Origin: Elusimicrobiota bacterium | GTDB lineage: Bacteria; Elusimicrobiota; Elusimicrobia; Elusimicrobiales; UBA9959 | Direction of reading: 5' to 3' | DNA length: 64,000 nt | Assembly: GCA_026388155.1 (NCBI GenBank) | Contig: JAPLKI010000021.1 | Location: forward strand, 1 to 64,000 | Part shown: positions 32,242 to 39,969 of the stretch, piece by piece | Position numbering within the stretch: the first letter of the stretch is position 1 | Layout of the letters: every line of letters starts with the position of its first letter | Program-made: the position numbers and the translations under genes | Notes under the pieces: generated by a model | What the model was told of the DNA's origin: nothing | What the model saw: only the letters and a program-made list of their open reading frames with translations | Databases searched by the model: none

Positions 32242-32979
32242 TTATTTTTCGGTTTCTTCCGGAGAAGCATCCCTGCGGTTTTTCCCGGCGTGATTTTTAG
32301 GGTGTTTTGAAGCGGGGCCCGGTTCAGGGGGCGGCTGGAGAGCCGAAAAAAGCGGAGATTCCTGCTTTCTGGCTTCAATCCAGGCGCTTAGCGTCTCCGC
32401 GTTTTTAACGGCGAAAGTTTCAGGCGTGGTGAAAACAGCCAGTTTGTTCTTTTTGGCTTTTTCCGACAATTCATCCGCGGTGCTTGGCGCGTAAGGGGAA
32501 ATGCCGGAAATAATTTTAAGGTTGTTTTGTGTCAGAGCCAGCAGGTAAAAAGAGCCGTCCTGATTACGGCCGATGGAAACGGTTTTTTCTCCGGCTCCGT
32601 CAAAGGCCTGTGAAAGCCATTCCGGCTTTACATCCGGAGAAAGATGATTTAAAAAAAGGGCTTTTTTCGCGCCGGTATTGAACGCGAGGGTGAAGGCGTC
32701 GGTAAGCTGTTCAGCGGCGGTTTTTTTATTAGTTTCCAAAAAACCGGGGTCTTCGGGATCCAGCCAGGTAAGGTCGGGGTGTGAAGGTGTCTTTTCGTAG
32801 GAAATCAGCAATATGGCGTCTTTGAAATTCTTCGCGAGAGCATACGAATTTTTAAGCAGGTCTCCGGACACATGAAGAGCGCGTTCCTCGCCAAGCGAGG
32901 TTTTAAGTTCGCAATTGGTTTTTCCCGGTTCCGGAGCTTCAGCCAGCAGGATGATACTATTGTTTCTCTTGTCTTTCAT
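32242..32979 (-). CDS. DUF2064 (rSAM/selenodomain-associated transferase 1-like) protein
   Basis: GT-A-like fold related to nucleotidyl/glycosyltransferases. The N-terminus IILLAEAPEPGKTNCELKT corresponds to the family's AKAP-x-PG-x-x-KTRL motif, although the usual Arg after KT is replaced. The central block (ALFLNHLSPDVKPEWL, GRNQDGSFYLLAL) matches the SDxPxL and G-x-DGG-Y-L positions loosely, so catalytic residues may be degenerate. The C-terminal ~45 residues are a Pro/Lys/Glu-rich tail. It is the last minus-strand gene before the strand switch. Function unproven. Confidence 0.6.
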   Translation of the reverse strand: MKDKRNNSIILLAEAPEPGKTNCELKTSLGEERALHVSGDLLKNSYALAKNFKDAILLISYEKTPSHPDLTWLDPEDPGFLETNKKTAAEQLTDAFTLAFNTGAKKALFLNHLSPDVKPEWLSQAFDGAGEKTVSIGRNQDGSFYLLALTQNNLKIISGISPYAPSTADELSEKAKKNKLAVFTTPETFAVKNAETLSAWIEARKQESPLFSALQPPPEPGPASKHPKNHAGKNRRDASPEETEK

Positions 32980-32995
32980 AAAACTTTACTTTGGC

Positions 32996-33120
32996 GGGAC
33001 ACCGCATGGGCGGTTTCCACCCTTTCCCAACGACTGAGGGGACACCGCATAGGCGGTTTCCCCTCCTGCGCAAGCCCCGCCCTTTTGGGCTCCAATGCAA
33101 ATCCAAAAGGGCGGGGCAAG
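32996..33120. repeat. G+C-rich palindromic repeat, copy 1
   Basis: The leader part contains gggacaccgcat-ggcggtttcc twice (32997-33018 and 33040-33061). Then comes tcctgcgcaag and a perfect 15-bp stem gccccgcccttttgg (33074-33088) / ccaaaagggcggggc (33103-33117) with a 14-nt loop. The same block is found in opposite orientation at 35231-35345, so the two copies bracket the nadD and LytR_C genes. No T-run follows the stem. Confidence 0.85.
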
Positions 33121-33202
33121 CATTGGCAAAGCAGGCTGAAGTGTATTATACTAAATTAGTCAGCTGGCGTTAAGTTGCTGTTGCTGCGGGGTCGACGGAG
33201 AC

Positions 33203-34351
33203 ATGAACCATACCGAAGAAACCATTATAATTTATGGCGGCAGTTTTGACCCGCCGCACAAGGGCCACGCGGCGCTGCTCAGGGCCGCCATAAAAGCCGT
33301 TAAGCCGCGCCGGATATACGCGGTACCGGCGTTTAGGTCTCCTTTTAAAGAAACCGCCCCTGTTTCTTTTAACGACCGTTTTAAAATGACAAAGCTGGCA
33401 CTGCGGGGCTCCGGCCTGGACCAGGTTAAGGTAAGCCGTTTTGAAGGAAGCGGGGTCCGGCCCTCTTATACCTTTAAAACCCTAAGACATTTCAGGCGCC
33501 TGCATCCTCGGTCAAAAATTTACTTCCTGATGGGTTCCGACTGCCTGACCGGGTTCGGGCGCTGGAAAAATTCCCGCGGCATAATTAAAAACGCCGGATT
33601 GCTTGTGGGCGCGCGCAGCGGTTTCCCTCTGAAAAATCCGTCGAACGCGCCTTTTGAGCGGCTTAAAGGGGTTTTTCCGGAAGTTTCCTCTACTTCTTTG
33701 CGGGCGGCGTTGTTATTCGGCGGCCGCAGCCGCTTTCTTGCCGCCCCGGTAAACAGATATATATTAAGAAAAAGGCTTTATTTTTCAAGAGAAAGACGGC
33801 TTTTGAAAAAGCTTATCACCCCGGCGCGGTACGCGCATTGTCTGGCGGTGGCGCGGCTGTCAGCGGAACTTGCCGGCAGACACGGGGAAGACCCGCAGAA
33901 AGCGGCGCTTGCCGGGCTTTTACATGACGCCGCCAGGGATTTTAAAAAAAACCGCCTTATTCGCTATGCCGTCTCAAAGAAATTGAAAGTTCCCTGGTTT
34001 AAAGCGACGGTTGTCCGCGCGCCAATGCTGCTCCACTCCTACGCGTCCGCAAGGCTTGCCGCCGAGCGTTTCGGTGTGCGCGACGGAACCGTTTTGCGGG
34101 CCATAACCCTGCACACTTTGGGGTCCACCCGCATGGACGCGCTGTCAAAAATACTCTATGTGGCGGATCTTGCGGCGGAAGGCAGAGGGTTTCCGGAGGC
34201 GGAAAAAATAGCGGCTCTCGCGCGCCGGGACCTTGACGCCGCCTTCCTGGCGGCAAATTATGTTAAACTCAAATACGCGGCCGGCAGGGGCTTCTGGCCG
34301 CACCCCGGGAATTTAAAGTTATGGAAACTTCACCGACAAAAGAGAGACTGA
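33203..34351 (+). CDS. nadD: Nicotinate-nucleotide adenylyltransferase fused to a YqeK-type HD hydrolase
   Basis: Residues 1-190 are NadD, which adenylates nicotinate mononucleotide in NAD synthesis; the nucleotidyltransferase motif GGSFDPPHKGH is at 12-22 and SSTSLR at 162-167. Residues 200-375 are an HD domain of the YqeK family, which cleaves Ap4A; likely metal ligands are H212, H241/D242 (GLLHDAARD), H276 (LLHSYASA) and D312-region (ILYVADLAAEG). NadD and YqeK are often adjacent genes; here they form one 382-aa chain. It is the first plus-strand gene after the strand switch and its end overlaps the next gene by 31 nt. Confidence 0.9.
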   Translation: MNHTEETIIIYGGSFDPPHKGHAALLRAAIKAVKPRRIYAVPAFRSPFKETAPVSFNDRFKMTKLALRGSGLDQVKVSRFEGSGVRPSYTFKTLRHFRRLHPRSKIYFLMGSDCLTGFGRWKNSRGIIKNAGLLVGARSGFPLKNPSNAPFERLKGVFPEVSSTSLRAALLFGGRSRFLAAPVNRYILRKRLYFSRERRLLKKLITPARYAHCLAVARLSAELAGRHGEDPQKAALAGLLHDAARDFKKNRLIRYAVSKKLKVPWFKATVVRAPMLLHSYASARLAAERFGVRDGTVLRAITLHTLGSTRMDALSKILYVADLAAEGRGFPEAEKIAALARRDLDAAFLAANYVKLKYAAGRGFWPHPGNLKLWKLHRQKRD

Positions 34352-35223
34352 TGCTGGCGGCCGGTCTCGCCATATGCGCGGGGCTGCTTGCCGCGCATTA
34401 TTTTTCCGGTTTGGCCGCCGAACTTGCCGCCAACCGCGACCTTGAAATAGCTGTTATCGGCGAAAGAGCGTCCAGGGTCTTTATTTATCATTCTTTTTCA
34501 AAAACGGTAACCGCGATAAACCTGCCTCCGGCGCGGTTAAAAGGCCGCGGCTCGAACTACCAAAAGGCCTGCGCGGCGCTGGCGCTCGTTTCCGGCAAAA
34601 TATCGGGCCAAGGGGAAGACGTGCTTTACCTTGTAACGGACGCCCAGTCGGCCGATCTGAGCGCGTTTTATGAAACTTTAAATTCGTGGCGTTCCAGGCC
34701 CAGGCTGCTTTTTGAAGCCGCGCGCCGGCTTTGGCTGCTAAAAAAAGAGGAGCGCACCAATATTTCCTTTCACGATCTTTTACTCATGGCGCTTGAATTA
34801 TCCCGTCTTAATTCCTCCAACTTCATTGTTACGGATTTTGAGCGCGGGACCGGCCGCGGCGGCGCGGCGGACGGCTCCGGCGACATTGGAGCCGGGGATA
34901 AGGCGGATATTGAAGCCGGCGCTTTTGCGCCGGTTTTCCGGGTGGAAGTTTTAAACGCCTCCGGCGAAAAAGACCTGGCCGCGCAGGTTACCAAATACCT
35001 GAGAAAAAAGGGTTTTGATGTTATAAATTTCGGGACCTATGGAAGTGTGGAGGAACAGACAAAAATAGTAAACTGTTCAGGTAACATGGAGGCCGCCAAG
35101 GCCGCGCGCTCGGCTTTAGGTCTGAACGCGCTTGAAATATATTCAAAGCCGGGCCCGGGCAGCGTGGCTGAAGTTTCTGTTATCCTTGGCGTGGACTTTA
35201 ACAGAACGATAATAAAAGATTAG
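34321..35223 (+). CDS. Membrane-anchored protein with a LytR C-terminal domain
   Basis: A membrane segment at about residues 10-30 (LMLAAGLAICAGLLAAHYF) anchors a 300-aa protein. Residues ~40-170 (VIGERASRVFIYHSFSKTVTAINLPP) resemble the start of a LytR-CpsA-Psr domain but lack its Arg/Asp phosphotransfer residues, so that part is probably degenerate. Residues ~205-298 form a LytR_C domain (FRVEVLNASGEKDLAAQVTKYL, then KGFDVINFGTYG). In other genomes such genes follow nadD/yqeK and precede rsfS. A cell-envelope role is likely, details unknown. Residues 183-204 are Gly/Ala/Asp-rich linker. Confidence 0.75.
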   Translation: METSPTKERLMLAAGLAICAGLLAAHYFSGLAAELAANRDLEIAVIGERASRVFIYHSFSKTVTAINLPPARLKGRGSNYQKACAALALVSGKISGQGEDVLYLVTDAQSADLSAFYETLNSWRSRPRLLFEAARRLWLLKKEERTNISFHDLLLMALELSRLNSSNFIVTDFERGTGRGGAADGSGDIGAGDKADIEAGAFAPVFRVEVLNASGEKDLAAQVTKYLRKKGFDVINFGTYGSVEEQTKIVNCSGNMEAAKAARSALGLNALEIYSKPGPGSVAEVSVILGVDFNRTIIKD

Positions 35224-35230
35224 GCGGCTG

Positions 35231-35345
35231 ATCCGCCCCAATGCCTGCCCCGCTCTTTTGGGTTTGCATTGGAGCCCAAAAGGGCGGGGCCTGCGCAGGA
35301 GGGGAAACCGCAGTGCGGTGTCCCTTAAGTAGTTGGGAAAGGGTC
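35231..35345. repeat. G+C-rich palindromic repeat, copy 2 (inverted relative to copy 1)
   Basis: The hairpin gccccgctcttttggg (35247-35262) / cccaaaagggcggggc (35275-35290) has one G-T position. It is followed by ctgcgcaggaggggaaaccg, a gcggtgtccc segment and agttgggaaaggg. This is the reverse complement of copy 1 at 32996-33120, including the gggaaaggg end. It fills most of the gap before pilT. Confidence 0.85.
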
Positions 35346-35422
35346 GTCTATCAAGGGCCTATGGCCATCAGATGGCCGAACGCTGTGCAGTGCGGGCGGG
35401 GTGCGACAATAAGGGGGTTCCT

Positions 35423-36499
35423 ATGACGGATTTGGTAACTATACTCGGCACGGCGGTGCAGCAGGGCGCTTCCGACATACATATCTGCTCGGGCAAGCCG
35501 CCCATGATGCGCCTTAACGGGCAGATAATGCCGGTAAACGCGGCTTTTGAGCCGCTTAGAGGGGAGGAAACAAAAAATCTGGTGTATTCCGCGCTCTACG
35601 ACGAGCAGCGGGCCAAGTTTGAGGAGAATTGGGAGCTGGACTGTTCTTTCGCCATTAAAAGCGTGTCGCGGTTCCGCCTGAATGCTCTTATCACAAGAGG
35701 CGGCGTGGAAGCGGTCATGCGCGTTATTCCCTCGATCATTCCGACTCCGGAGCAACTGGGCCTTTCGCCGACCATAGTAAATCTTTCCACCCTTCCAAAA
35801 GGTCTGGTGCTGGTTACCGGGCCCACCGGTTCCGGCAAATCCACGACGCTTGCCGCCATTTTGGACCTTATAAACCAAAAGAAAAAGGGCCATATCCTTA
35901 CAATAGAGGACCCGATCGAATTCACCTACGAGAGCAGGGAATGCATAGTCCGCCAGCGCGAAATAGGCCAGCATACGAAGTCTTTCAGCAACGCGCTCAG
36001 GGCCGCCTTGCGCGAGGATCCAAATGTGATTTTAGTCGGCGAAATGCGCGACCTTGAAACCATTCAGCTGACCATCACCGCGGCGGAAACGGGCCACCTG
36101 ACTTTCGCTACCCTGCACACACAGGATGCACCGTCAAGCATAGACCGCATCATAGACGTTTTCCCCCCCCATCAGCAGACGCAGGTGCGCGTGCAGCTGG
36201 CGGCATCTCTTCAGGCGGTGGTGTCGCAGATCCTGCTGCCCAAAAAAGAGGGCAAGGGCCGCGTGGCCGTGCGGGAGATAATGGTTATGACCCCGGCCAT
36301 CGCAAATCTTATACGCGAAGGCAAGACGCACATGATCTACAGCGCCATAGAAACCGGCGCCAAGTTCGGCATGATGCCCATGGACAGGTCTCTCGCGAAC
36401 ATGGTCCTCCAGAACCTGGTATCTTTTGAGGCGGCCATAGCCAAGGCGCATGACCAGGAAATGTTCAAAAAGCTCTGCAACAGGGACGGCGGATTATGA
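35423..36499 (+). CDS. pilT: Type IV pilus retraction ATPase PilT
   Basis: Hexameric ATPase that retracts type IV pili. The start at 35423 has AAGGGGG 5 nt upstream; a longer in-frame reading begins inside the repeat. In the 358-aa protein: PAS-like N-domain (1-100), Walker A GPTGSGKST (133-141), Asp box around TIEDPIEF (160-167), Walker B ILVGEMRD (203-210), His box HLTFATLHT (225-233). The PilT-specific AIRNLIREGK-like motif reads AIANLIREGKTHMIYSAIETG, ruling out PilB. No pilin gene is in the window. It overlaps the next gene by 4 nt. Confidence 0.93.
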   Translation: MTDLVTILGTAVQQGASDIHICSGKPPMMRLNGQIMPVNAAFEPLRGEETKNLVYSALYDEQRAKFEENWELDCSFAIKSVSRFRLNALITRGGVEAVMRVIPSIIPTPEQLGLSPTIVNLSTLPKGLVLVTGPTGSGKSTTLAAILDLINQKKKGHILTIEDPIEFTYESRECIVRQREIGQHTKSFSNALRAALREDPNVILVGEMRDLETIQLTITAAETGHLTFATLHTQDAPSSIDRIIDVFPPHQQTQVRVQLAASLQAVVSQILLPKKEGKGRVAVREIMVMTPAIANLIREGKTHMIYSAIETGAKFGMMPMDRSLANMVLQNLVSFEAAIAKAHDQEMFKKLCNRDGGL

Positions 36500-37380
36500 C
36501 AGAAATTGACGGACTTAAGAATATCGGGATCTTCAAGAATTTTTCCGCGGAAATGCTGGAAGAGTTTTCCGGGTATTTCAGGCAGATTTCCCGCCCGGCC
36601 GGCGCCGTTATTTTCAGGGAGAAAAGCGAAGGCGACACGCTTTTTATCATCGTCTCGGGCGAGGTTGTAATAGAAAAGAAGCTGGACGAGGAAGGCAAAG
36701 AATTCAAGCCGCTCGCCATACTTACAAAAGGGGATTTTTTCGGCGAAATGGCCGTGCTTGAAGTCCAGCCCCGCTCCGCGCAGGCCAGGGCAGCGCTTGA
36801 AACCTCGCTCTATGAGATAAAGCGCACCGAGTTCCTTAACTTTATAAAGGAGCATTCCGAAACCGGCATAAACTTTTTTATAGAAATAATCAAGGTGGTC
36901 TTAAAGCGCCTGCAGCATACCTCGAACGAGCTCACCATGCTGTTTGACATGAGCCGGGTTATAATGGACGAGCATAAATCCGTAGCGGCTTTTATGGCAA
37001 AGATGGTGGATGAAATAAGCATCTATTTCGAGGGGCACTGGAACATAAACGCATTTTTTTACAACAAGTTCAACGAGGAGTACGATCCGGCCGGGTCCAA
37101 AATAAGTTTTGACGAGCCCGCGGTTTTGGCGGTGCAAAGCGCTCCGAAAGACGGCTGGCTTGACGCCAGGACCTATATAATGACCTGTTCGCGGCACGGC
37201 AACCGGCTCGGATATGTCCGTTTTTGCAAGTCGGCGGATGTTTCCAGTTATGAAAAAAACAATCTCGGCACGATATTTAATACAATATCCTCCATCAGCA
37301 GCTCCGCCATTGAAAATATTGAACACCGGGTAGAAACAGAACTAATGCTTAAACTTAAAAATCAGAAAAACTTTATATGA
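36496..37380 (+). CDS. Cyclic-nucleotide-binding-domain protein with a C-terminal GAF-like region
   Basis: Residues ~8-125 form a cNMP-binding beta barrel (IFKNFSAEMLEEFSGYF, then GDTLFIIVSGEVVI, GDFFGEMAVLEVQPRSAQARA with the phosphate-binding cassette). The Arg of the cassette is in PRSAQARA. There is no helix-turn-helix, so it is not a CRP-type transcription factor. Residues ~150-290 look like a degenerate GAF or similar sensor domain (MSRVIMDEHKSVAAFM ... TIFNTISSISSSAIENIEHR). Overlap with pilT and rsfS by 4 nt each suggests a translationally coupled unit and a possible role in regulating pilus motility. Confidence 0.8.
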   Translation: MTEIDGLKNIGIFKNFSAEMLEEFSGYFRQISRPAGAVIFREKSEGDTLFIIVSGEVVIEKKLDEEGKEFKPLAILTKGDFFGEMAVLEVQPRSAQARAALETSLYEIKRTEFLNFIKEHSETGINFFIEIIKVVLKRLQHTSNELTMLFDMSRVIMDEHKSVAAFMAKMVDEISIYFEGHWNINAFFYNKFNEEYDPAGSKISFDEPAVLAVQSAPKDGWLDARTYIMTCSRHGNRLGYVRFCKSADVSSYEKNNLGTIFNTISSISSSAIENIEHRVETELMLKLKNQKNFI

Positions 37381-37898
37381 AAAACACCTGCACTAAATTC
37401 AAAAAAATAGCCATTGAGGCCGCCAGGCTCGGCGACTCAAAACACGCGGAGAACATCGTAATTTATGAGCTGGCAAAAAACTCACCGCTGGCCGATTACG
37501 CGGTGCTGATGACCGCCGATTCCGTGCCGCAGCTGGAGGCGGTGGAAGAAGCCGTGAACAAAGCTTTTAAAGCGCGGGGGCTTTATGTCCTTTACCGGGA
37601 AGGCGGCGAGAGCCGCGCCTGGAAAGTGCTGGATTACGGCGGGGTGCTTGTGCACATTTTTGAGACCGGCGCCAGGGAATTTTACTCCATGGACGTGCTT
37701 TTCGCCCATTTCCCGCAAATACCATGGCGCGAGGCCGCTGTCCGCCAAAAAGCCCTTACTAAAAAACCCAAAGCCGCAGCCGGGCCTAAATTAAAACCGG
37801 CGGCCAGGAAAAAGGCCAAACCTGCCGGTAGAAAGAAAACGGCTCCGTCCGTCCGCAAGAAAACCAAACCGGCAAAAAAGACTGCCAGAAAAAAATGA
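37377..37898 (+). CDS. rsfS: Ribosomal silencing factor RsfS with an unusual basic C-terminal tail
   Basis: Binds the large ribosomal subunit protein uL14 and blocks subunit joining under starvation. The RsfS core occupies residues ~10-118, with DYAVLMTADSVPQLEAVEEAV, SRAWKVLDYGGVLVHIF and REFYSMDVLFAHFPQIPW. The usual family length is about 110-125 aa; here residues ~120-173 add a Lys/Ala/Pro/Arg tail of repeated KKPKAAA, RKKAKPAGRKK and KPAKKTARKK units, resembling histone H1-like tails. In DNA this tail is repetitive. Overlaps its neighbours by ATGA on both sides. Confidence 0.88.
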   Translation: MKNTCTKFKKIAIEAARLGDSKHAENIVIYELAKNSPLADYAVLMTADSVPQLEAVEEAVNKAFKARGLYVLYREGGESRAWKVLDYGGVLVHIFETGAREFYSMDVLFAHFPQIPWREAAVRQKALTKKPKAAAGPKLKPAARKKAKPAGRKKTAPSVRKKTKPAKKTARKK

Positions 37899-39505
37899 AA
37901 CTTTCGGCGCTTGAAGAGGAACTGAAAGAGCGCGCCGCGCGCGCTTTCGCGCTTGACCAAAACCAGCTTTCGGCTTTCAGCCTTTGCGCCCCCCCGCCCC
38001 ATATCCGAGCCGATATTTCCATAGCCTGGCCCATATCCGCCGCCAAACTGCTGAAAAGACCGCCCTTAAAAATAGCTGAAGAGCTGACAACGGCTTTGGC
38101 CCCTGATTTTGAAGCCGGAGTTATCGCGCCCGGATTTGTAAATATTAATTTAAAGAACGAGTTCTTTTTTGAGGCGTTAAGAGGCATTGTTTCAGGCCCC
38201 GCTTATTTTAAGAACCCGGAGCGCGCGGCCCAGAAAATAAATATAGAGTTCGTCTCCGCAAATCCCACGGGGCCGCTTCACCTGGCGTCGGGACGGGGGG
38301 CGACCCTCGGCGACAGCCTGGCGAAAATTATGCGGCTGCTCGGCGCAGGAGTGAGTTCCGAGTTTTATGTCAACAACATGGGCAGGCAGGTGGAACTGCT
38401 GGGCCGCTCGCTGAAAGCCCGCTTTGAGGGGCAGGAACCGCCTGAAAACGGCTATAAAGGCGCTTACCTCAAAGAGACGGCCGCCGTTCTGCCGCCGGAA
38501 GCTTCCGGCTGGACGGAAAAACAATTTTCCGGGTTCGCGGTGGCTGAAATGCTTAATCTGCACAAGGCGGACATGAAGGGTTTCGGCGTTGGGTTCGACC
38601 GCTGGTTTCTGGAATCCGAACTGCACGAGGCCGATGCTCCGCGCAGGGCCCTTGAAGCCCTTAAGAGCCTTGGCCTGACCAGCGAAAAGGACGGGGCTGT
38701 CTGGTTCGGCAGCGCTTCGGAGGACAACTCCGAAGACAAGGACCGGGTGCTGGTCAAGTCCGACGGCAGCAACACCTATTTTTTAAACGATATCGCTTAC
38801 CATTTGAACAAGTACGACAGGGGTTTTAATCTTCTTATCGATATCTGGGGCGCCGATCACCACGGCTATGTGCCCCGGATGGAGGCCGCCGTATCCGCCC
38901 TGGGCAAAGACCGCGGCGGCTTTAAGGTAATCATTCACCAGATGGTTATTTTAAAGCGCGGAGAAGAACTTGTGAAAATGTCAAAACGGGAAGGGGATTT
39001 TGTTTCGCTGAAAGAGCTGGTGGAAGAAGTGGGCGCCGACGCCTGCCGGTTCTTTTTCGCGATGCGCGGCCCCAACACGCATTTGATCTTTGATATAGAT
39101 CTGGCTAAAAAACGCTCGAACGAAAACCCGGTTTACTATGTGCAGTATGTGCACGCGCGGATTTGCTCTGTTTTTGCCAATGCCGCCGGAAAAGGCGTTG
39201 ATGTCAAGGCCGGTTTTGCTCCGGCTGAAATAACTTTCAACCCGGAAGAGCGCGCCCTGGTTTTAAAACTCCTGTGGTTTGAAAAAACGCTCGAAACCTG
39301 CGTTGCCGACTTTTCCCCTCATTATCTTACGACCTACCTTACGGAGCTTTCGGCTTTGTTTCATTCCTTCTACACCCAGCACAAGGTGCTTTCCCCGGAG
39401 GCGCCGCAAACCACGGCCATGCGGCTGTTCCTGCTTAAGGCTGTAAAGTCCGTCATCTCCGAGGGATTAAGCCTGCTGGGCGTTTCCTCCCCCGAAAAAA
39501 TGTAA
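37895..39505 (+). CDS. argS: Arginyl-tRNA synthetase
   Basis: Class I aminoacyl-tRNA synthetase charging tRNA-Arg. N-terminal Add-1 domain (1-100), catalytic domain starting at NIEFVSANPTGPLHL, YVNNMGRQVELLGRSL, the KMSK-like loop VKMSKREGDFVSL, and the C-terminal anticodon-binding DALR domain (about 420-536). The HIGH motif reads H129-L-A-S132, so the second His is a Ser. Length 536 aa. Last gene of a run (pilT, cNMP-binding, rsfS, argS) in which every junction overlaps by 4 nt. Confidence 0.94.
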   Translation: MKLSALEEELKERAARAFALDQNQLSAFSLCAPPPHIRADISIAWPISAAKLLKRPPLKIAEELTTALAPDFEAGVIAPGFVNINLKNEFFFEALRGIVSGPAYFKNPERAAQKINIEFVSANPTGPLHLASGRGATLGDSLAKIMRLLGAGVSSEFYVNNMGRQVELLGRSLKARFEGQEPPENGYKGAYLKETAAVLPPEASGWTEKQFSGFAVAEMLNLHKADMKGFGVGFDRWFLESELHEADAPRRALEALKSLGLTSEKDGAVWFGSASEDNSEDKDRVLVKSDGSNTYFLNDIAYHLNKYDRGFNLLIDIWGADHHGYVPRMEAAVSALGKDRGGFKVIIHQMVILKRGEELVKMSKREGDFVSLKELVEEVGADACRFFFAMRGPNTHLIFDIDLAKKRSNENPVYYVQYVHARICSVFANAAGKGVDVKAGFAPAEITFNPEERALVLKLLWFEKTLETCVADFSPHYLTTYLTELSALFHSFYTQHKVLSPEAPQTTAMRLFLLKAVKSVISEGLSLLGVSSPEKM

Positions 39506-39516
39506 GTTCTGAAAGG

Positions 39517-39543
39517 CTGAAGGGTTAGAGCTTAAGGCTTGTG
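39517..39543. repeat. Direct repeat, left copy (with 39924-39950)
   Basis: gaagggttagagcttaaggc at 39519-39538 is repeated exactly at 39926-39945. The flanks differ slightly (tgtgccct versus tgtgacct). The two copies bracket a ~390-nt segment with strong secondary structure. Words (ctgaag, cttaagg) are like those of the intergenic hairpins. Confidence 0.75.
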
Positions 39544-39590
39544 CCCTCCCGTCTTCCGCAACCCCTCCAAAAATGGAGATTTTATCGACG

Positions 39591-39650
39591 AGAGCCGCTT
39601 GTATTTTGTATGTCCCACGGTAAAAAACGGCACATTTTATAAGCGGCTCT
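39591..39650. repeat. 10-bp perfect stem-loop after argS
   Basis: agagccgctt (39591-39600) and aagcggctct (39641-39650) are exact complements separated by 40 nt, which themselves contain a small ccg/cgg pairing. Just upstream ctcca/tggag (39565-39578) followed by attttat could be a weak argS terminator. Confidence 0.55.
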
Positions 39651-39732
39651 GATACCGCCGGGTGGGCAAATACGCCGTATCATCAATAAGGGCGGGGTTA
39701 TCTATAAAAAAGCAAGGCCGCTACGGTAATCT

Positions 39733-39871
39733 GCGCGGGTGACGGGGAACTAGATAAGCAAAACGCTCCGGAGCCCGACGCTTGCATAGCGCGGAGGGCG
39801 AGGAAGCGAAGGGCGGGCACGGTGTGTCCCGACCCTGGTTTTGCGTTCCAGTTCCCTGGCAGGTCCCGCGC
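39733..39871. ncRNA. Candidate structured RNA in the argS / adenosyltransferase gap
   Basis: Nested complementary segments define one long irregular hairpin: gcgcggg 39733-39739 with cccgcgc 39865-39871; gggaact 39745-39751 with agttccc 39850-39856; gcaaaac 39758-39764 with gttttgc 39838-39844; gcccg 39773-39777 with cgggc 39814-39818; and cgct/agcg at 39779-39791 inside. No open frame fits the segment. A TATAAA lies at about 39703-39708. I do not recognise a known RNA family: no RNase P, tmRNA, SRP or cobalamin-riboswitch core wording is visible. Strand is undetermined. Confidence 0.4.
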
Positions 39872-39923
39872 CAGTATAGTACAGGCTGCTGTTTAAGGTT
39901 TCAGGTGTCCCATTGCGGAAGTC

Positions 39924-39950
39924 AGGAAGGGTTAGAGCTTAAGGCGTGTG
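39924..39950. repeat. Direct repeat, right copy (with 39517-39543)
   Basis: Second exact copy of the 20-nt word at 39519-39538. It is followed by gtgacctgagacctgtgtcc, a run of related words reaching almost to the stop codon of the adenosyltransferase gene. Confidence 0.75.
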
Positions 39951-39969
39951 ACCTGAGACCTGTGTCCTG

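Noticed and set aside
39690-39900. Cobalamin riboswitch next to the adenosyltransferase gene
   Set aside because: It lies downstream, not upstream, of that minus-strand gene and lacks the conserved B12-box wording.
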